Numbered from the stretch's first letter, positions 21,186-30,312 are shown. The stretch is 64,000 bases of DNA from an uncultured Pseudomonadota bacterium (GCA_903838705.1 CAILZL010000004.1:124001-188000); one strand, 5' to 3'. The notes: generated from the letters alone by a model not told the origin. Program-made: numbers and translations.

Positions 21186-22697
21186 CTAGCGCTTGATGTC
21201 CATACTGCCTTTCTTGCCGTAATAGACGCGCGCCCAGCCCTGCTTCCCTTCGCCGCCATCGCGTGCACCCACAACAATGTCGGGCGCACCATCACCATTC
21301 ACATCACCTGCGGGAAAGAGACCGAACCCGATAGCGTTGGCGCCATCGTCAGCATTCAGAACCATCGGCTTGCTGCCCCAGCCTTTTGCGCCACCAAAGA
21401 AAACGTAGATACCCGCGCCTTTATCTGCTGTGCCCACAGGTGCACCAGAAATGAAATCCTGAAAACCATCGCCATCAAGATCTCCAGCAGGCGCCATTGA
21501 GCGCCCCACACCTCCCGACCCTATTCCCACCGCTGTCCAGACTCTGTCAGCGGATAATCCCCTGGGCCCGCCCAGATAGGCATATACCTTGCCTGCGACA
21601 CCTGTGCCGCAGGCATAGTCGCGCGCACCGATTGCCACATCAGCAATACCGTCATGATTAATATCACCGACCGCAAAGAGTCCTTCACCCAGATGTCCCT
21701 TGGGAAACTCACCATCAAACTTCACGCTATATGTTTGTGGAAAACCTTTGGCAGTTGCATAAAACACATACATGGTGCCGGGCACCGTGTTTTTTGAGTT
21801 ATTACCGCCTGTCCCGCCGGTTGCACCGATAATCAGATCCGTGAATCCATCACCATTGACATCCGCACCCGTAATCGAACGACTGAATTCGTCATTGGCC
21901 TTTTCACCGGTACTTGTGAAATACGGCTTTGGATCAACGCCCGTTCTGGTGCCCAGAAAAACATAAGCCTTGCCCTGATTAGGCAGTGAACCTGCAAAGC
22001 CCGAAGCACCGAGCAGTAGATCATTGATTCCATCCTTGTTGATATCAACAATATCGAAAGTGCGGCCAAATTCACTACCCTTCACTTCGCCCAGCAAAGT
22101 TTGCGAAGGCGTTGCTGAAATTCCTTTGGGTCCGCCCAGGTAGATATATACCTTGCCTTGATGTGTTCCAGCACCACCATTAAACCCATGCGAACCTACT
22201 ATGACGTCAGCATAGCCGTCGCCGTTTATATCACCGGCAATCAGCGTACGGCCAAACTCACCCTTGGCCTGTTCACCCTGCAACACAATCGCGGGCGTAG
22301 TAGATAATCCGGCTTTAGAGCCTTTGTAGATATACACCATGCCCTTGCTGTCACCTTTAATGACATCACCACGGGCACCGACCACGATGTCGGTAAATCC
22401 ATCGTGGTCGATATCTCCCGATGCCACTGCCACACCGTACTCATCACCCGAATTCTCGCCTTTGAGATGAGTAAACTCAGGTTTGAACACATCCGTTACT
22501 GGCCGGGTCGAAGTGATTTGATCCACACAAGGCGCAAGCGGAGCTGCAGGCACAGAGTTAACTTCGGCTGCAACTCTTTCCCGGTTGCCTGACGCATTCT
22601 GAGCCATGCCAGATTGAGTCGCTCCCTGGAATGCAGTTGCAATGAGCAATCCGCTCACTGCGACAGATACAATCCTGAAAGGAATTTGATTACGCAT
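21186..22697 (-). CDS. Exported FG-GAP (integrin-alpha-like) beta-propeller protein
   Basis: 503 residues with a signal peptide (hydrophobic ~8-22, AFQGATQSGMAQ) and seven FG-GAP repeats each carrying a Ca-binding loop of the type DxDxDGxxD: DIDHDGFTD, DINGDGYAD, DINKDGIND, DVNGDGFTD, DINHDGIAD, DLDGDGFQD, DVNGDGAPD. Seven blades make a complete closed propeller. It is probably periplasmic or surface-exposed and used for binding; ligand unknown. ATG 22697 chosen because AGAGGG precedes it; an upstream in-frame start at 22721 lacks this. Confidence 0.82.
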   Translation of the reverse strand: MRNQIPFRIVSVAVSGLLIATAFQGATQSGMAQNASGNRERVAAEVNSVPAAPLAPCVDQITSTRPVTDVFKPEFTHLKGENSGDEYGVAVASGDIDHDGFTDIVVGARGDVIKGDSKGMVYIYKGSKAGLSTTPAIVLQGEQAKGEFGRTLIAGDINGDGYADVIVGSHGFNGGAGTHQGKVYIYLGGPKGISATPSQTLLGEVKGSEFGRTFDIVDINKDGINDLLLGASGFAGSLPNQGKAYVFLGTRTGVDPKPYFTSTGEKANDEFSRSITGADVNGDGFTDLIIGATGGTGGNNSKNTVPGTMYVFYATAKGFPQTYSVKFDGEFPKGHLGEGLFAVGDINHDGIADVAIGARDYACGTGVAGKVYAYLGGPRGLSADRVWTAVGIGSGGVGRSMAPAGDLDGDGFQDFISGAPVGTADKGAGIYVFFGGAKGWGSKPMVLNADDGANAIGFGLFPAGDVNGDGAPDIVVGARDGGEGKQGWARVYYGKKGSMDIKR

Positions 22698-22741
22698 GGC
22701 ATTCCCTCTGAATAACAGCACTGGAGTTTATTTCGTGACAA

Positions 22742-23509
22742 TCAGTAACCGATGCCGATTCGTTTTCCAATGGCTTTCGGATGTTCCACTTCATCGATGA
22801 AGGCAACAGCAAAGTCTTCCTGCGATATCCCAGTCTCCTTACCGCTTTCATCAGTCAGGACGTCATCGCCACCAATACGATATTTCCCTGTACGTTTGCC
22901 AGCTGCTATTCCTCCCGAAGGGGACAGCACAGTCCATTTCAGACCCGGCACTGCCTGATAGTTATTAAGAACAAGCTGATGCGCCATGACGCGCCCGTAA
23001 AATGCAGTGCCCTCTTCATATTTGCCACTCTTGAGGCCCTGCACTCCATTCCGATACAGGGTAGCCTGATTGCCCACCTGAAGCACTCGCGGTGCCTTGC
23101 TGCCCAGCTTTTTTGCGGCCGCAATGTAGGTCAGTGATGCCTTGTTATCGACTTCTTCCTCCGCAGAGTTATCCGCACCATTGCCACGAATTGACATGAT
23201 CACGGCATCCGCACCCGGGATGATTTCCAGCATTGAGTTCAGATCTGTTACATCTCCCTTCACAGCCTTGAAGTTGGGGTTAGTGATGGTCAGCGACTCG
23301 GGTTTACGGGAGACGCCAGTGACCTTATGACCACGGCTAAGGGCTTCCGCGACGATCTTGGAACCGATATTGCCACTGGCACCATAAATGACCAGATTCG
23401 CTGCACTGACGCTGAATGATGCAAGCAGCATGCAGCCTGCCAACATCAAGCCGGCAGTAATTTGACGGGCCAACAGACCTTCCACTGCTGATAAATTGAA
23501 TTTACTCAT
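22742..23509 (-). CDS. NmrA-like NAD(P)-binding Rossmann protein with signal peptide
   Basis: 255 residues. After an N-terminal hydrophobic signal (ITAGLMLAGCMLLASFSVSA, cleavage after VSA) comes a Rossmann domain starting LVIYGASGNIGSKIVAEA (GxxGxxG), VTGVSRKPES, GDVTDLNSM and the YEEGTAFYGR region, as in atypical SDR / NmrA-like proteins. There is no twin-arginine motif. Export of a nucleotide-dependent enzyme by Sec is unexpected; the signal could instead be an anchor with the domain in the cytoplasm. It is upstream of the FG-GAP gene in the same orientation, 44 bases apart. Confidence 0.75.
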   Translation of the reverse strand: MSKFNLSAVEGLLARQITAGLMLAGCMLLASFSVSAANLVIYGASGNIGSKIVAEALSRGHKVTGVSRKPESLTITNPNFKAVKGDVTDLNSMLEIIPGADAVIMSIRGNGADNSAEEEVDNKASLTYIAAAKKLGSKAPRVLQVGNQATLYRNGVQGLKSGKYEEGTAFYGRVMAHQLVLNNYQAVPGLKWTVLSPSGGIAAGKRTGKYRIGGDDVLTDESGKETGISQEDFAVAFIDEVEHPKAIGKRIGIGY

Positions 23510-23694
23510 TATGGCTCCCCTGAGATAGTAATCTGATCAACAAGCAGAATAAGCGGCTCCACTGAGTTCCGCAACGCCGATCATGGGACCTGAATACCTG
23601 GCGATTCAATCACCCTTCTTTACTTCCGTTCCTTCCGCCCTTTTTTATTTTGCTTGGCGTGAGCATCTACACACAATTTCAAAAGCACAACCGT

Positions 23695-23955
23695 TCAAGT
23701 CCCGGCTGTGCGATTCCTGTACGCAAACCATACAAAGTCAATCAAAGCAATAGCTGTCAGCAGCCAGGACAGTATATAGACAAGTTGCACGTAGACCTGA
23801 TCCTTGAATCCGATCGTTGCATCAAATAGCCAAAGCAGAAAAACCACCATGCCAAATCTTTCATACCACACAAAGGCCGGGCGACTTTTACGAATCTGAA
23901 GTTCTTCCATGTACTTGTGTAAAACATGGCTCCAGTTGATTTTTGGTAATTCCAT
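23695..23955 (-). CDS. Small two-TM membrane protein of unknown function
   Basis: 86 residues. Two hydrophobic helices (FGMVVFLLWLFDATIGF ~33-49, and LVYILSWLLTAIALIDFVWFA ~58-78) follow a polar N-terminus. No catalytic motif. I do not recognise the family. It is flanked by ~185-190 base non-coding spacers on both sides, so it is likely monocistronic. Start ATG 23955 gives the only complete reading. Confidence 0.5.
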   Translation of the reverse strand: MELPKINWSHVLHKYMEELQIRKSRPAFVWYERFGMVVFLLWLFDATIGFKDQVYVQLVYILSWLLTAIALIDFVWFAYRNRTAGT

Positions 23956-24147
23956 AATGAGAGATATTGTTATTCAGCCCGTAACGATCATGATCAATCG
24001 ACCTGACCGTCATTTTAGTCAGGCCAGCTAATGTCAGCGACAATTGTTGAGCTTATTTGTTAACGTCTCAGGAAATTCTTTGGTCAGTTTTGTGAAGAAA
24101 GGTAATTACAGCCGCTTCACTACACATAAGTACCCTGCTCAGGGCTT

Positions 24148-25017
24148 CTACATCGATTCCTGGAATACAAGCTCAGTAAAGCTAGGAAAGGGAGCACCCA
24201 TCCCGCCACCCGGAGGATCATCACCCACCTCTGACTTGATCTCCTCCAGTGACTTGCCCTGCTTGACCAGCGCCTGAATCTTTGCCCGCTTAGCTTCTGT
24301 CTGTTTCAGCTTGGCCTGAATGTCTGACTTGCTCAGCACCATCCCATGCCCGGGTACGAACTGATCTGAATCCAGATGCAACATGCCTGTAGAAGTAGTG
24401 ATCCAGCCCAGTGTTGTGCCGCCCTTTTCACTATGAATGCGAGGATCACCATTCGCTGTTAAATCGCCAGTAAAAACCACCTTCTCCTTGGGCAGATAGA
24501 TCACCAGATCACCGCTGGTGTGCGCCGGGCCCCAGTGGTAGCCCTCAAATTTGACACCCTCTATCACAAAGCTTTCCTTGTTCTTTGTTAATACTTCGGT
24601 CGGCAAATGACCCACGGGTGGCGCGCCTCGGCCACCTGCCGCCAACGCCTGCTCCTGTTCCTTCCTGTTGTTCTCATGAGCAATGATCCGTATACCCTCC
24701 GGAAATGAGGCGAGCCCGTTAACATGATCGCCATCGCTATGAGTGAGGATGACCGCTTTCACAGGTTTGGTTGTGATCTTTGCGATTTCTTCGAGTAATT
24801 GTTTGCCGCTTTCGGCGCTGATCTTCGCGTCGATTACGATGACACCCTTATCACCGATAATCACGCCACTGTTTCCACCACCCCCGGATATCCAGAAAAT
24901 ATCAGGTTTCAACTGGTTTGTTGCCAGCGGTGCCGTGGCAGGGGCCTGCGCGAATGCCAGAACGCTGATGCTCTGTAAAACAATGAGCGATACCCACATA
25001 CGAGTTCGTGAAAACAT
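24148..25017 (-). CDS. Exported metallo-beta-lactamase-fold hydrolase
   Basis: 289 residues, signal peptide to about residue 24 (LIVLQSISVLAFAQA). The MBL core has GGGNSGVIIGDKGVIVIDA, the first metal motif as LTHSDGDHVNG (HxDxDH in place of the usual HxHxDH), the second metal His in YHWGPAHTSGDLVIYLP, FTGDLTANGDPR and the last His in FVPGHGMVLS. It may hydrolyse a periplasmic ester or lactam; substrate unknown. The SoxH/quinoprotein-relay type is the nearest recognisable subgroup. The Asp in metal site 1 is the notable departure. Confidence 0.78.
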   Translation of the reverse strand: MFSRTRMWVSLIVLQSISVLAFAQAPATAPLATNQLKPDIFWISGGGGNSGVIIGDKGVIVIDAKISAESGKQLLEEIAKITTKPVKAVILTHSDGDHVNGLASFPEGIRIIAHENNRKEQEQALAAGGRGAPPVGHLPTEVLTKNKESFVIEGVKFEGYHWGPAHTSGDLVIYLPKEKVVFTGDLTANGDPRIHSEKGGTTLGWITTSTGMLHLDSDQFVPGHGMVLSKSDIQAKLKQTEAKRAKIQALVKQGKSLEEIKSEVGDDPPGGGMGAPFPSFTELVFQESM

Positions 25018-25213
25018 GACATCTCCCCTGTCTATCAGGATGGACTATGAGCAAGCAATGCTTATCAGCATGCCATACACAGTCGTAGCGTCATCAGAAG
25101 ATTTGTCAATGATGAACCGGCGTACCGATTTAACTCAGGGCTTACAGAAATAATTACAAGCCGCTGCCGCAACCGGGAATCCGTTGGGCCATATTTATCT
25201 GTATTTCAGTCGT

Positions 25214-26110
25214 TTAAAGACCCAGTGACTCCATCACGCCAGCAATTTCTTTTTCAGACTCGCTGACAAGCTGCCGGCATTGTTCGGCTGAAATACCGAA
25301 TCGTGTCAGCACCTGGTTGGATGACATGAGCATATCAAACTGCTCCGGATCCTGTATCTCGTCAATCATGACTGTACTGAGATACAGAATGCCCGTAAGG
25401 TTCAGTTCAACATGTTCCGCATCGCTGTCGAAATATTCATACTCACTCACTGCCTCTACAATGGCAGGTGGTAACTTCCATTGTTCAAGCAAGGCACTTG
25501 CAATGGTTACGTGCCAGTCACAAGCCAGTTCAGATTGAGTTGAATCATCTGCCAGCACTTCTGGATGCCGGCTTGACTTGATCAGCAGGTAGAGCTTGCC
25601 TACGCTGTGCAGCAACCCTGTGAGCAAAGCAAGATCCGGATTGACCTTGCTGTGATTTCGCGCCAGGGCACCACACAGTGCAGCCACAACCACACTTTTC
25701 TGCCATAACTCACGTAGCGGTTGAGCAACCACCTGCAATTCCCTTGTAGCACGCAATTGAGCCATAGCGTAGGACGCGACTGCGCCACGCAGCTGATTAA
25801 GACCCATGCGCCTGATCGCCGACGCCAGATCAGCCACCGGACTGCCACGCGGATTCAGTGCCACTGAATTCGCCATACATAGAATGCGACTGGTCAGAAC
25901 CGGCTCAGAACCGACCAGCCTGACCAGTTGCTGCGTGCTGACATTTTCATCCACAAGCGCACGCTGAATGCGCACCGCAATATCCGGGTAACCCAGCAGA
26001 GTGATTGTGTCCTGACCGAGATCATCAGTCAGCTCGGACACCACGCTGGCATAAGGACTTGGGGATCCAGCACCACTTGCAGCATCAGACATTACATTGG
26101 CATGCGACAT
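25214..26110 (-). CDS. HDOD-domain protein
   Basis: 298 residues. HDOD core ~40-235: LLGYPDIAVRIQRALVDENV, SRILCMANSVAL, the LASAIRRMGLNQLRGAVASYAM segment, and ALLTGLLHSVGKLYLLI, where the HD pair of true HD phosphodiesterases is absent (His-Ser). Such proteins are regulatory scaffolds in signalling and motility. A sigma-28-type promoter lies just upstream (26167-26193), placing it with the chemotaxis regulon. It is downstream of cheD in the same orientation but can be transcribed alone. Confidence 0.82.
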   Translation of the reverse strand: MSHANVMSDAASGAGSPSPYASVVSELTDDLGQDTITLLGYPDIAVRIQRALVDENVSTQQLVRLVGSEPVLTSRILCMANSVALNPRGSPVADLASAIRRMGLNQLRGAVASYAMAQLRATRELQVVAQPLRELWQKSVVVAALCGALARNHSKVNPDLALLTGLLHSVGKLYLLIKSSRHPEVLADDSTQSELACDWHVTIASALLEQWKLPPAIVEAVSEYEYFDSDAEHVELNLTGILYLSTVMIDEIQDPEQFDMLMSSNQVLTRFGISAEQCRQLVSESEKEIAGVMESLGL

Positions 26111-26166
26111 GAACTGATCTCCATATAACAGCTCGACACAAACTTCCCACCCTCTCGCAAATCATA

Positions 26167-26193
26167 TTGTCGGCCGCGATGGCTCCGACTTAA
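26167..26193 (-). promoter_or_regulatory. Sigma-28 (FliA)-type promoter for the HDOD gene
   Basis: On the minus strand TTAAGTCG-N11-GCCGACAA compares with TAAAGTTT-N11-GCCGATAA: 5/8 at -35, 7/8 at -10, exact 11-base spacer. The expected start is about 50 bases before the HDOD ATG. It lies between the cheD stop and the HDOD gene. Confidence 0.65.
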
Positions 26194-26200
26194 GTTCAAT

Positions 26201-26884
26201 TCAGAACAGTTCGACATCGCCGCCCTTCGCCTCATTCTCGACATTCTTGAGGTACATGCGTTCACGCTCGAACAGAGTGTCATTGCGTACCGCAGCCAGT
26301 TTCTTCACCCTGATCTTGCCGGTGTCCGGAAAGTACTGCACCTTGCGCGGGTAAATATCGCCAAGATCCTCACCCGAAACGTCAAACCCTTCATCCAGCA
26401 TGTACTTACGAACGAACTCAATGTTACGCGCACCGATATCCATAGCCATCGCTTCGAGCACCTTGCCGCCGCCCACCAGTTTCACTTCAAGCTGATCCCG
26501 TCGTCCTCCCAGCTTCAGGATGTCGTTAACCAGCCTTTCCATCGCCACATTTCCGTAACGGGTCGCAGCACTGGCTGCCGCACCCCATGAACTGGTTCCC
26601 TGTGAGGTATCCAGCGGCAACATGAAATGATTCATGCCGCCCACGCCGATCCGCTTGTCGCGTACGCACGCAGACACACAGGAACCGAGCACCGTCGTGA
26701 TCATCTCGCTGGACGTGGTTACGTAGTATTCGCCCGGCAGCAGACGAGCAGCAAACACGGAATTCTCACGATCCCAGTAGCGGCTGACGTGCTCGAACTG
26801 CGGCAGGGCACGCGGCGGTGTTCTGGGCGACGCACCGGGCGTTGCCACTCCTGCCGAATCGGATTGTTGTAGCGTATATGTCAT
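26201..26884 (-). CDS. cheD: Chemoreceptor glutamine deamidase CheD
   Basis: 227 residues. The papain-like catalytic Cys is in TVLGSCVSACV and the His in GVGGMNHFMLP; RYGNVAMERLVNDILKLG and VKLVGGGKVLEAM follow as in the family. CheD deamidates glutamines of chemoreceptors and can partner CheC-type phosphatases. The C-terminal tail ends GGDVELF, the same VELF ending as the adjacent small protein at 26893-27351. Eight bases separate the genes. Confidence 0.92.
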   Translation of the reverse strand: MTYTLQQSDSAGVATPGASPRTPPRALPQFEHVSRYWDRENSVFAARLLPGEYYVTTSSEMITTVLGSCVSACVRDKRIGVGGMNHFMLPLDTSQGTSSWGAAASAATRYGNVAMERLVNDILKLGGRRDQLEVKLVGGGKVLEAMAMDIGARNIEFVRKYMLDEGFDVSGEDLGDIYPRKVQYFPDTGKIRVKKLAAVRNDTLFERERMYLKNVENEAKGGDVELF

Positions 26885-26892
26885 TCCTATCC

Positions 26893-27351
26893 TTAGAACA
26901 GCTCGACATGACCTTGCTTGCTGTCGACAGATGAGCTGCTTTGCATCACTACTTTATCTGTAGGCCAGGCCAGAATCTGATCAAACAGCATCCGTTCATC
27001 TTCCATACTGAACTGATTACGCACTGATCGCAGAATATCGCGCCAGTCATTCTGGCCCACATTAGATGTCAGAGCTTGTTGTAACTCCGACAATGCATCG
27101 CGCACATGCGACAGGCGCTGCACCATCTGATCATGATACGGCATAGCCATCATTGCCTCTCTGGCATGGGTGCGCAAAGCAACGCCGTACTCTTTCATAG
27201 TGGGCGGAAACTCTGCTGTGACCAGCGCGATTCCTGCCACTGCATCAGATAGAGTACTTACCTGTGAGTCTGCATTGCGTAATGCAACTTCAATTTGCAT
27301 TGCCGCCAGTTGCAGGATTGCGCTGATTGGTGATGGATTAAATTGGCTCAC
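26893..27351 (-). CDS. CheZ-like small helical chemotaxis protein with VELF tail
   Basis: 152 residues, predicted all helical, no signal peptide. The segment MPYHDQMVQRLSHVRDALSEL (residues ~91-111) aligns with the CheZ catalytic helix: compare GYQDLSGQIIRSV of the CheZ at 42478-43197. Tyr, catalytic-type Asp, and Gln in DxxxQ spacing, then a Val, coincide. The last residues GHVELF match the CheD tail (GDVELF). It lies between cheY (13 bases upstream) and cheD (8 bases downstream) in the che operon. I infer a phospho-CheY phosphatase or CheY-binding adaptor. It is not annotated by any family I can name. Confidence 0.6.
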   Translation of the reverse strand: MSQFNPSPISAILQLAAMQIEVALRNADSQVSTLSDAVAGIALVTAEFPPTMKEYGVALRTHAREAMMAMPYHDQMVQRLSHVRDALSELQQALTSNVGQNDWRDILRSVRNQFSMEDERMLFDQILAWPTDKVVMQSSSSVDSKQGHVELF

Positions 27352-27364
27352 GCGTCAAACTCCG

Positions 27365-27733
27365 TTACAGCACGCGGGCCATGGTAGCCAGCAGCTGATC
27401 GGGATTGAACGGCTTAACTATCCAGCCGGTTGCACCCGCGCGCTTGCCCTCCATTTTTTTCTCCTGACTCGATTCGGTAGTCAGCAGCAACAACGGTGTC
27501 AGCCGGTAACTGGGTAATGCACGCAGCTCACTGACCAGGGTGATTCCATCCATGCGCGGCATATTGACATCAGTAATAACCAGATCAACGGAATTTTCAC
27601 GCGCATATTCCAGCGCTTCCTGCCCATCTGCGGCTTCAACAACGCTATACCCGGCAGACAGCAGCGTGGCTTTCACCATCTGCCGCATCGAGGCCGAGTC
27701 ATCCACCGTCATGACCGTTCTTGCCATCATCAA
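27365..27733 (-). CDS. cheY: CheY-like response regulator (che operon copy)
   Basis: Single receiver domain of 122 residues: acidic pocket VDDSASMRQ, phospho-acceptor Asp54 (VITDVNMPRMDG), Thr-Thr in LLLLTTESS and Lys in GWIVKPFNP. No output domain. This resembles CheY paralogues that work with a dedicated che operon; the second copy at 42072 is the more likely flagellar-switch regulator because it is co-transcribed with cheZ. Start may be Met1 or Met2 (MARTVMTVDDS). Confidence 0.9.
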   Translation of the reverse strand: MMMARTVMTVDDSASMRQMVKATLLSAGYSVVEAADGQEALEYARENSVDLVITDVNMPRMDGITLVSELRALPSYRLTPLLLLTTESSQEKKMEGKRAGATGWIVKPFNPDQLLATMARVL

Positions 27734-27769
27734 ACTCCAGAAATTCTCAAACCGAAAGCTTTGGCTTAC

Positions 27770-28888
27770 CTATCTGCCCGTACCGGACTTCACTGATGAG
27801 ATAACAGGCGCGCCCACACTATCTGCCAGTTTCAGCAAGGTGGCAGCCACACGTCCCAGAGGCACAACTTCCTGAGCCCCGCCCAGCTTAACCGCAGCAC
27901 CGGGCATACCCCAGACCACACTGGTAGCTTCATCCTGAGCGATGGTTGGTGCGCCAGCCTCAAGCATCTCCTTCAAACCGTGAGCACCGTCATCACCCAT
28001 TCCGGTGAGAATGGCGCCGACTGCATTGGGTCCGACGTTCTGCGCAACCGACCTGAACAGAACATCGACACTGGGCCGGTGACGATTCACTGGCAGACCA
28101 TCGCTCAAACGACACAGATAGCGCGCACCATCGCGCTCAACCATCAGGTGCTTGTCACCGGGTGCGATATAAACATGGCCCGGCAAAATATACTGTCCAT
28201 CATGCGGCTCACACACTGACATGGCGCATAGTGAATCGAGTCGACGCGCAAACGGTCCGCTGAAGGCAGCAGGAATATGCTGCGCAATCACAACGGCCGG
28301 AGTATCAGCAGGTAATCCCATCAGCACATCGCGCAAGGCTTCTGTGCCGCCCGTGGAAGAACCGATGGCAATAATGCGATCGGTAGTCTTGAGCATGCGC
28401 TGACCGCTGACTGCGGGTAGTACCGCATCAGCACTCAGCTTGGGCTGAACCTTGGCCATCGCTTCGTTGCCCGTCCAGGCACGCACTCTGGCACCCGCAG
28501 CAATTCGCACCTTGGCGATGATCTCTTCTGAAAAATCGTTGAGCGTTCCAGCGAGATCAACCTTGGGCTTGGACACGAAATCCACCGCACCCAGTTCCAG
28601 TGCCTTGAGGGTGGTATCAGCTCCCCGCTCGGTGAGTGAGGAAACCATGATCACCGGCATCGGTCGAAGACGCATCAGATTGCTGAGAAATGTAAGCCCG
28701 TCCATACGCGGCATTTCAACGTCCAGCGTCAGCATATCAGGATTCAGTGCCTTGATCTTGTCACGGGCAATGTAAGGATCTGCCGCAGTACCTATCACTT
28801 CAATATCTGATGCCGAATTCAGAATTTCTGTCAGCATCTGACGGACCAGCGCTGAATCATCCACGATCAATACGCGTAACTTCTTCAT
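27770..28888 (-). CDS. cheB: Chemotaxis protein-glutamate methylesterase CheB
   Basis: 372 residues: receiver domain with Asp56 ([13 protein letters not shown]) and a C-terminal methylesterase domain with catalytic Ser in [13 protein letters not shown], His in [13 protein letters not shown] and Asp in [11 protein letters not shown]. It removes methyl groups from receptor glutamates when phosphorylated by CheA. Immediately downstream of cheR (2-base gap). Confidence 0.95.
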   Translation of the reverse strand: MKKLRVLIVDDSALVRQMLTEILNSASDIEVIGTAADPYIARDKIKALNPDMLTLDVEMPRMDGLTFLSNLMRLRPMPVIMVSSLTERGADTTLKALELGAVDFVSKPKVDLAGTLNDFSEEIIAKVRIAAGARVRAWTGNEAMAKVQPKLSADAVLPAVSGQRMLKTTDRIIAIGSSTGGTEALRDVLMGLPADTPAVVIAQHIPAAFSGPFARRLDSLCAMSVCEPHDGQYILPGHVYIAPGDKHLMVERDGARYLCRLSDGLPVNRHRPSVDVLFRSVAQNVGPNAVGAILTGMGDDGAHGLKEMLEAGAPTIAQDEATSVVWGMPGAAVKLGGAQEVVPLGRVAATLLKLADSVGAPVISSVKSGTGR

Positions 28889-28890
28889 GA

Positions 28891-29760
28891 TTAATCCTCC
28901 ACGCGCCGGTAGATTGTCCTGCCAATCAGTTCATAGCGATCAGTTACACGATGCAGACTTTCGGAATGCCCCAGATACAGAAAGTCTCCGGGACGCTGCA
29001 ATTCCGCCATGCGTTCAAACAGTATCTTCTGTGTGGGCTTGTCAAAATAGATGATCACGTTGCGACAGAAGATCACATCAAACGGTCCCCGCATGGGCCA
29101 GTCATTCATCAGGTTCAGCTGCTTGAAAGTAATCAGTTCCTGAAGTGAAGGGGAGACCTTCACCTTGCCCTTCACGCCTTCACTAAGCGTCTGGAAATAC
29201 CTGGCCACTCGCGCCTGTGACACTGACTCAAGTCGCTCCTGTGCATAGATGCCTGCGGAAGCTGTTGCCAGTACCTGCGTATCCAGATCAGTCGCCAGAA
29301 TTCTGGCATCTATCCCGACCAGCAGTTCCTTCTGTTCACGCAGCACCATGGCTGCGCTGTAAGGTTCCTCACCCGTTGAACATGCACAGGACCAGATGCG
29401 CAACCGCCCTGATCCTTGGGCACGCCGCGATATTGCCGGCAGCACTTCTTTGGCAAGATGATCAAAATGATGCGACTCGCGAAAGAATGAAGTCAGATTG
29501 GTAGTAACTGCGTTGATGAACTCTTCAAGTTCGGCTGTATCTGACTTCTCCAGCTGTGCAATGTAGGGTGCGAATCCGGACAACCGCAGTGCGCGCAGGC
29601 GACGCACCAGCCTTCCGTAGATCATTTCACGCTTCGATTCGAAGAGCGCAATCCCGGTATGCTCGCGCACCAGTTCGCAAATACGCTTGTACTCTCCATC
29701 AGAAAGCACAAAGTCACTTGGTCCATTACTGGACACCGCCACGGCACCGGATGTATTCAC
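28891..29760 (-). CDS. cheR: Chemotaxis protein methyltransferase CheR
   Basis: 289 residues. N-terminal helical domain ([20 protein letters not shown]) and SAM-dependent methyltransferase domain with [17 protein letters not shown] and [13 protein letters not shown]. It methylates receptor glutamates. The two receptors of the operon end in EWNEF and EWKEF, the xWxxF type of tail bound by CheR beta-subdomains. The start is GTG at 29760 preceded by AGGGA. Confidence 0.95.
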   Translation of the reverse strand: MNTSGAVAVSSNGPSDFVLSDGEYKRICELVREHTGIALFESKREMIYGRLVRRLRALRLSGFAPYIAQLEKSDTAELEEFINAVTTNLTSFFRESHHFDHLAKEVLPAISRRAQGSGRLRIWSCACSTGEEPYSAAMVLREQKELLVGIDARILATDLDTQVLATASAGIYAQERLESVSQARVARYFQTLSEGVKGKVKVSPSLQELITFKQLNLMNDWPMRGPFDVIFCRNVIIYFDKPTQKILFERMAELQRPGDFLYLGHSESLHRVTDRYELIGRTIYRRVED

Positions 29761-29780
29761 AATCGTTTCCCTGTTAATTC

Positions 29781-30302
29781 CTATGAATTCAGCTGACCTG
29801 ATGCACCTGCTTCAACACATTCAGAAACCAGCGAATCAATATCGAGCAGCATCACCATCTTGTTGTCCACTGTAGCAATGCCATTGACACAGTCACTGTC
29901 AATGCTGCCACCCAGATCCGGAGTCGGCTTAATCGCATCGCTGACAAAGCTGTACACCTCTGACACGGCATCCACAACAATGCCGACCGTCTTTTCACCC
30001 TTGGTACCTTGCACCCGCACGACAATGACCACTGTAGAGGCGTCGAATTCACGCTGCTCAATGTTGAACCGGGCACGCAGATTGATCACCGGCACAATCA
30101 TGCCGCGCAGATTCATCACACCGAGCACATAGGCAGGCGCATAGGGCACTCTGGTAACCTTGTCCCAACCTTTTATCTCCAGTACTCGCATGATGTCGAT
30201 GCCGTACTCTTCACCTGCACACACAAAGGTCAGATACTGAGCGCCGCCGGGTGTGCCCACGGCATTCGATGAATCAGAAGCTGCTGTTGCTGTCTGTGTC
30301 AT
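29781..30302 (-). CDS. cheW: CheW adaptor (copy 1)
   Basis: 173 residues; ATG 30302 with AGGAG 6 bases upstream was chosen over a far upstream in-frame start. SH3-like CheW domain: YLTFVCAGEEYGIDIMRVLEIKG, VMNLRGMIVPVINLRARF, and VGIVVDAVSEVYSF. It links CheA to receptors. It follows the first-described receptor gene by 10 bases. A second CheW is encoded at 35953-36441, so the operon brackets its two receptors between two adaptors. Confidence 0.93.
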   Translation of the reverse strand: MTQTATAASDSSNAVGTPGGAQYLTFVCAGEEYGIDIMRVLEIKGWDKVTRVPYAPAYVLGVMNLRGMIVPVINLRARFNIEQREFDASTVVIVVRVQGTKGEKTVGIVVDAVSEVYSFVSDAIKPTPDLGGSIDSDCVNGIATVDNKMVMLLDIDSLVSECVEAGASGQLNS

Positions 30303-30312
30303 GGTGATACTC

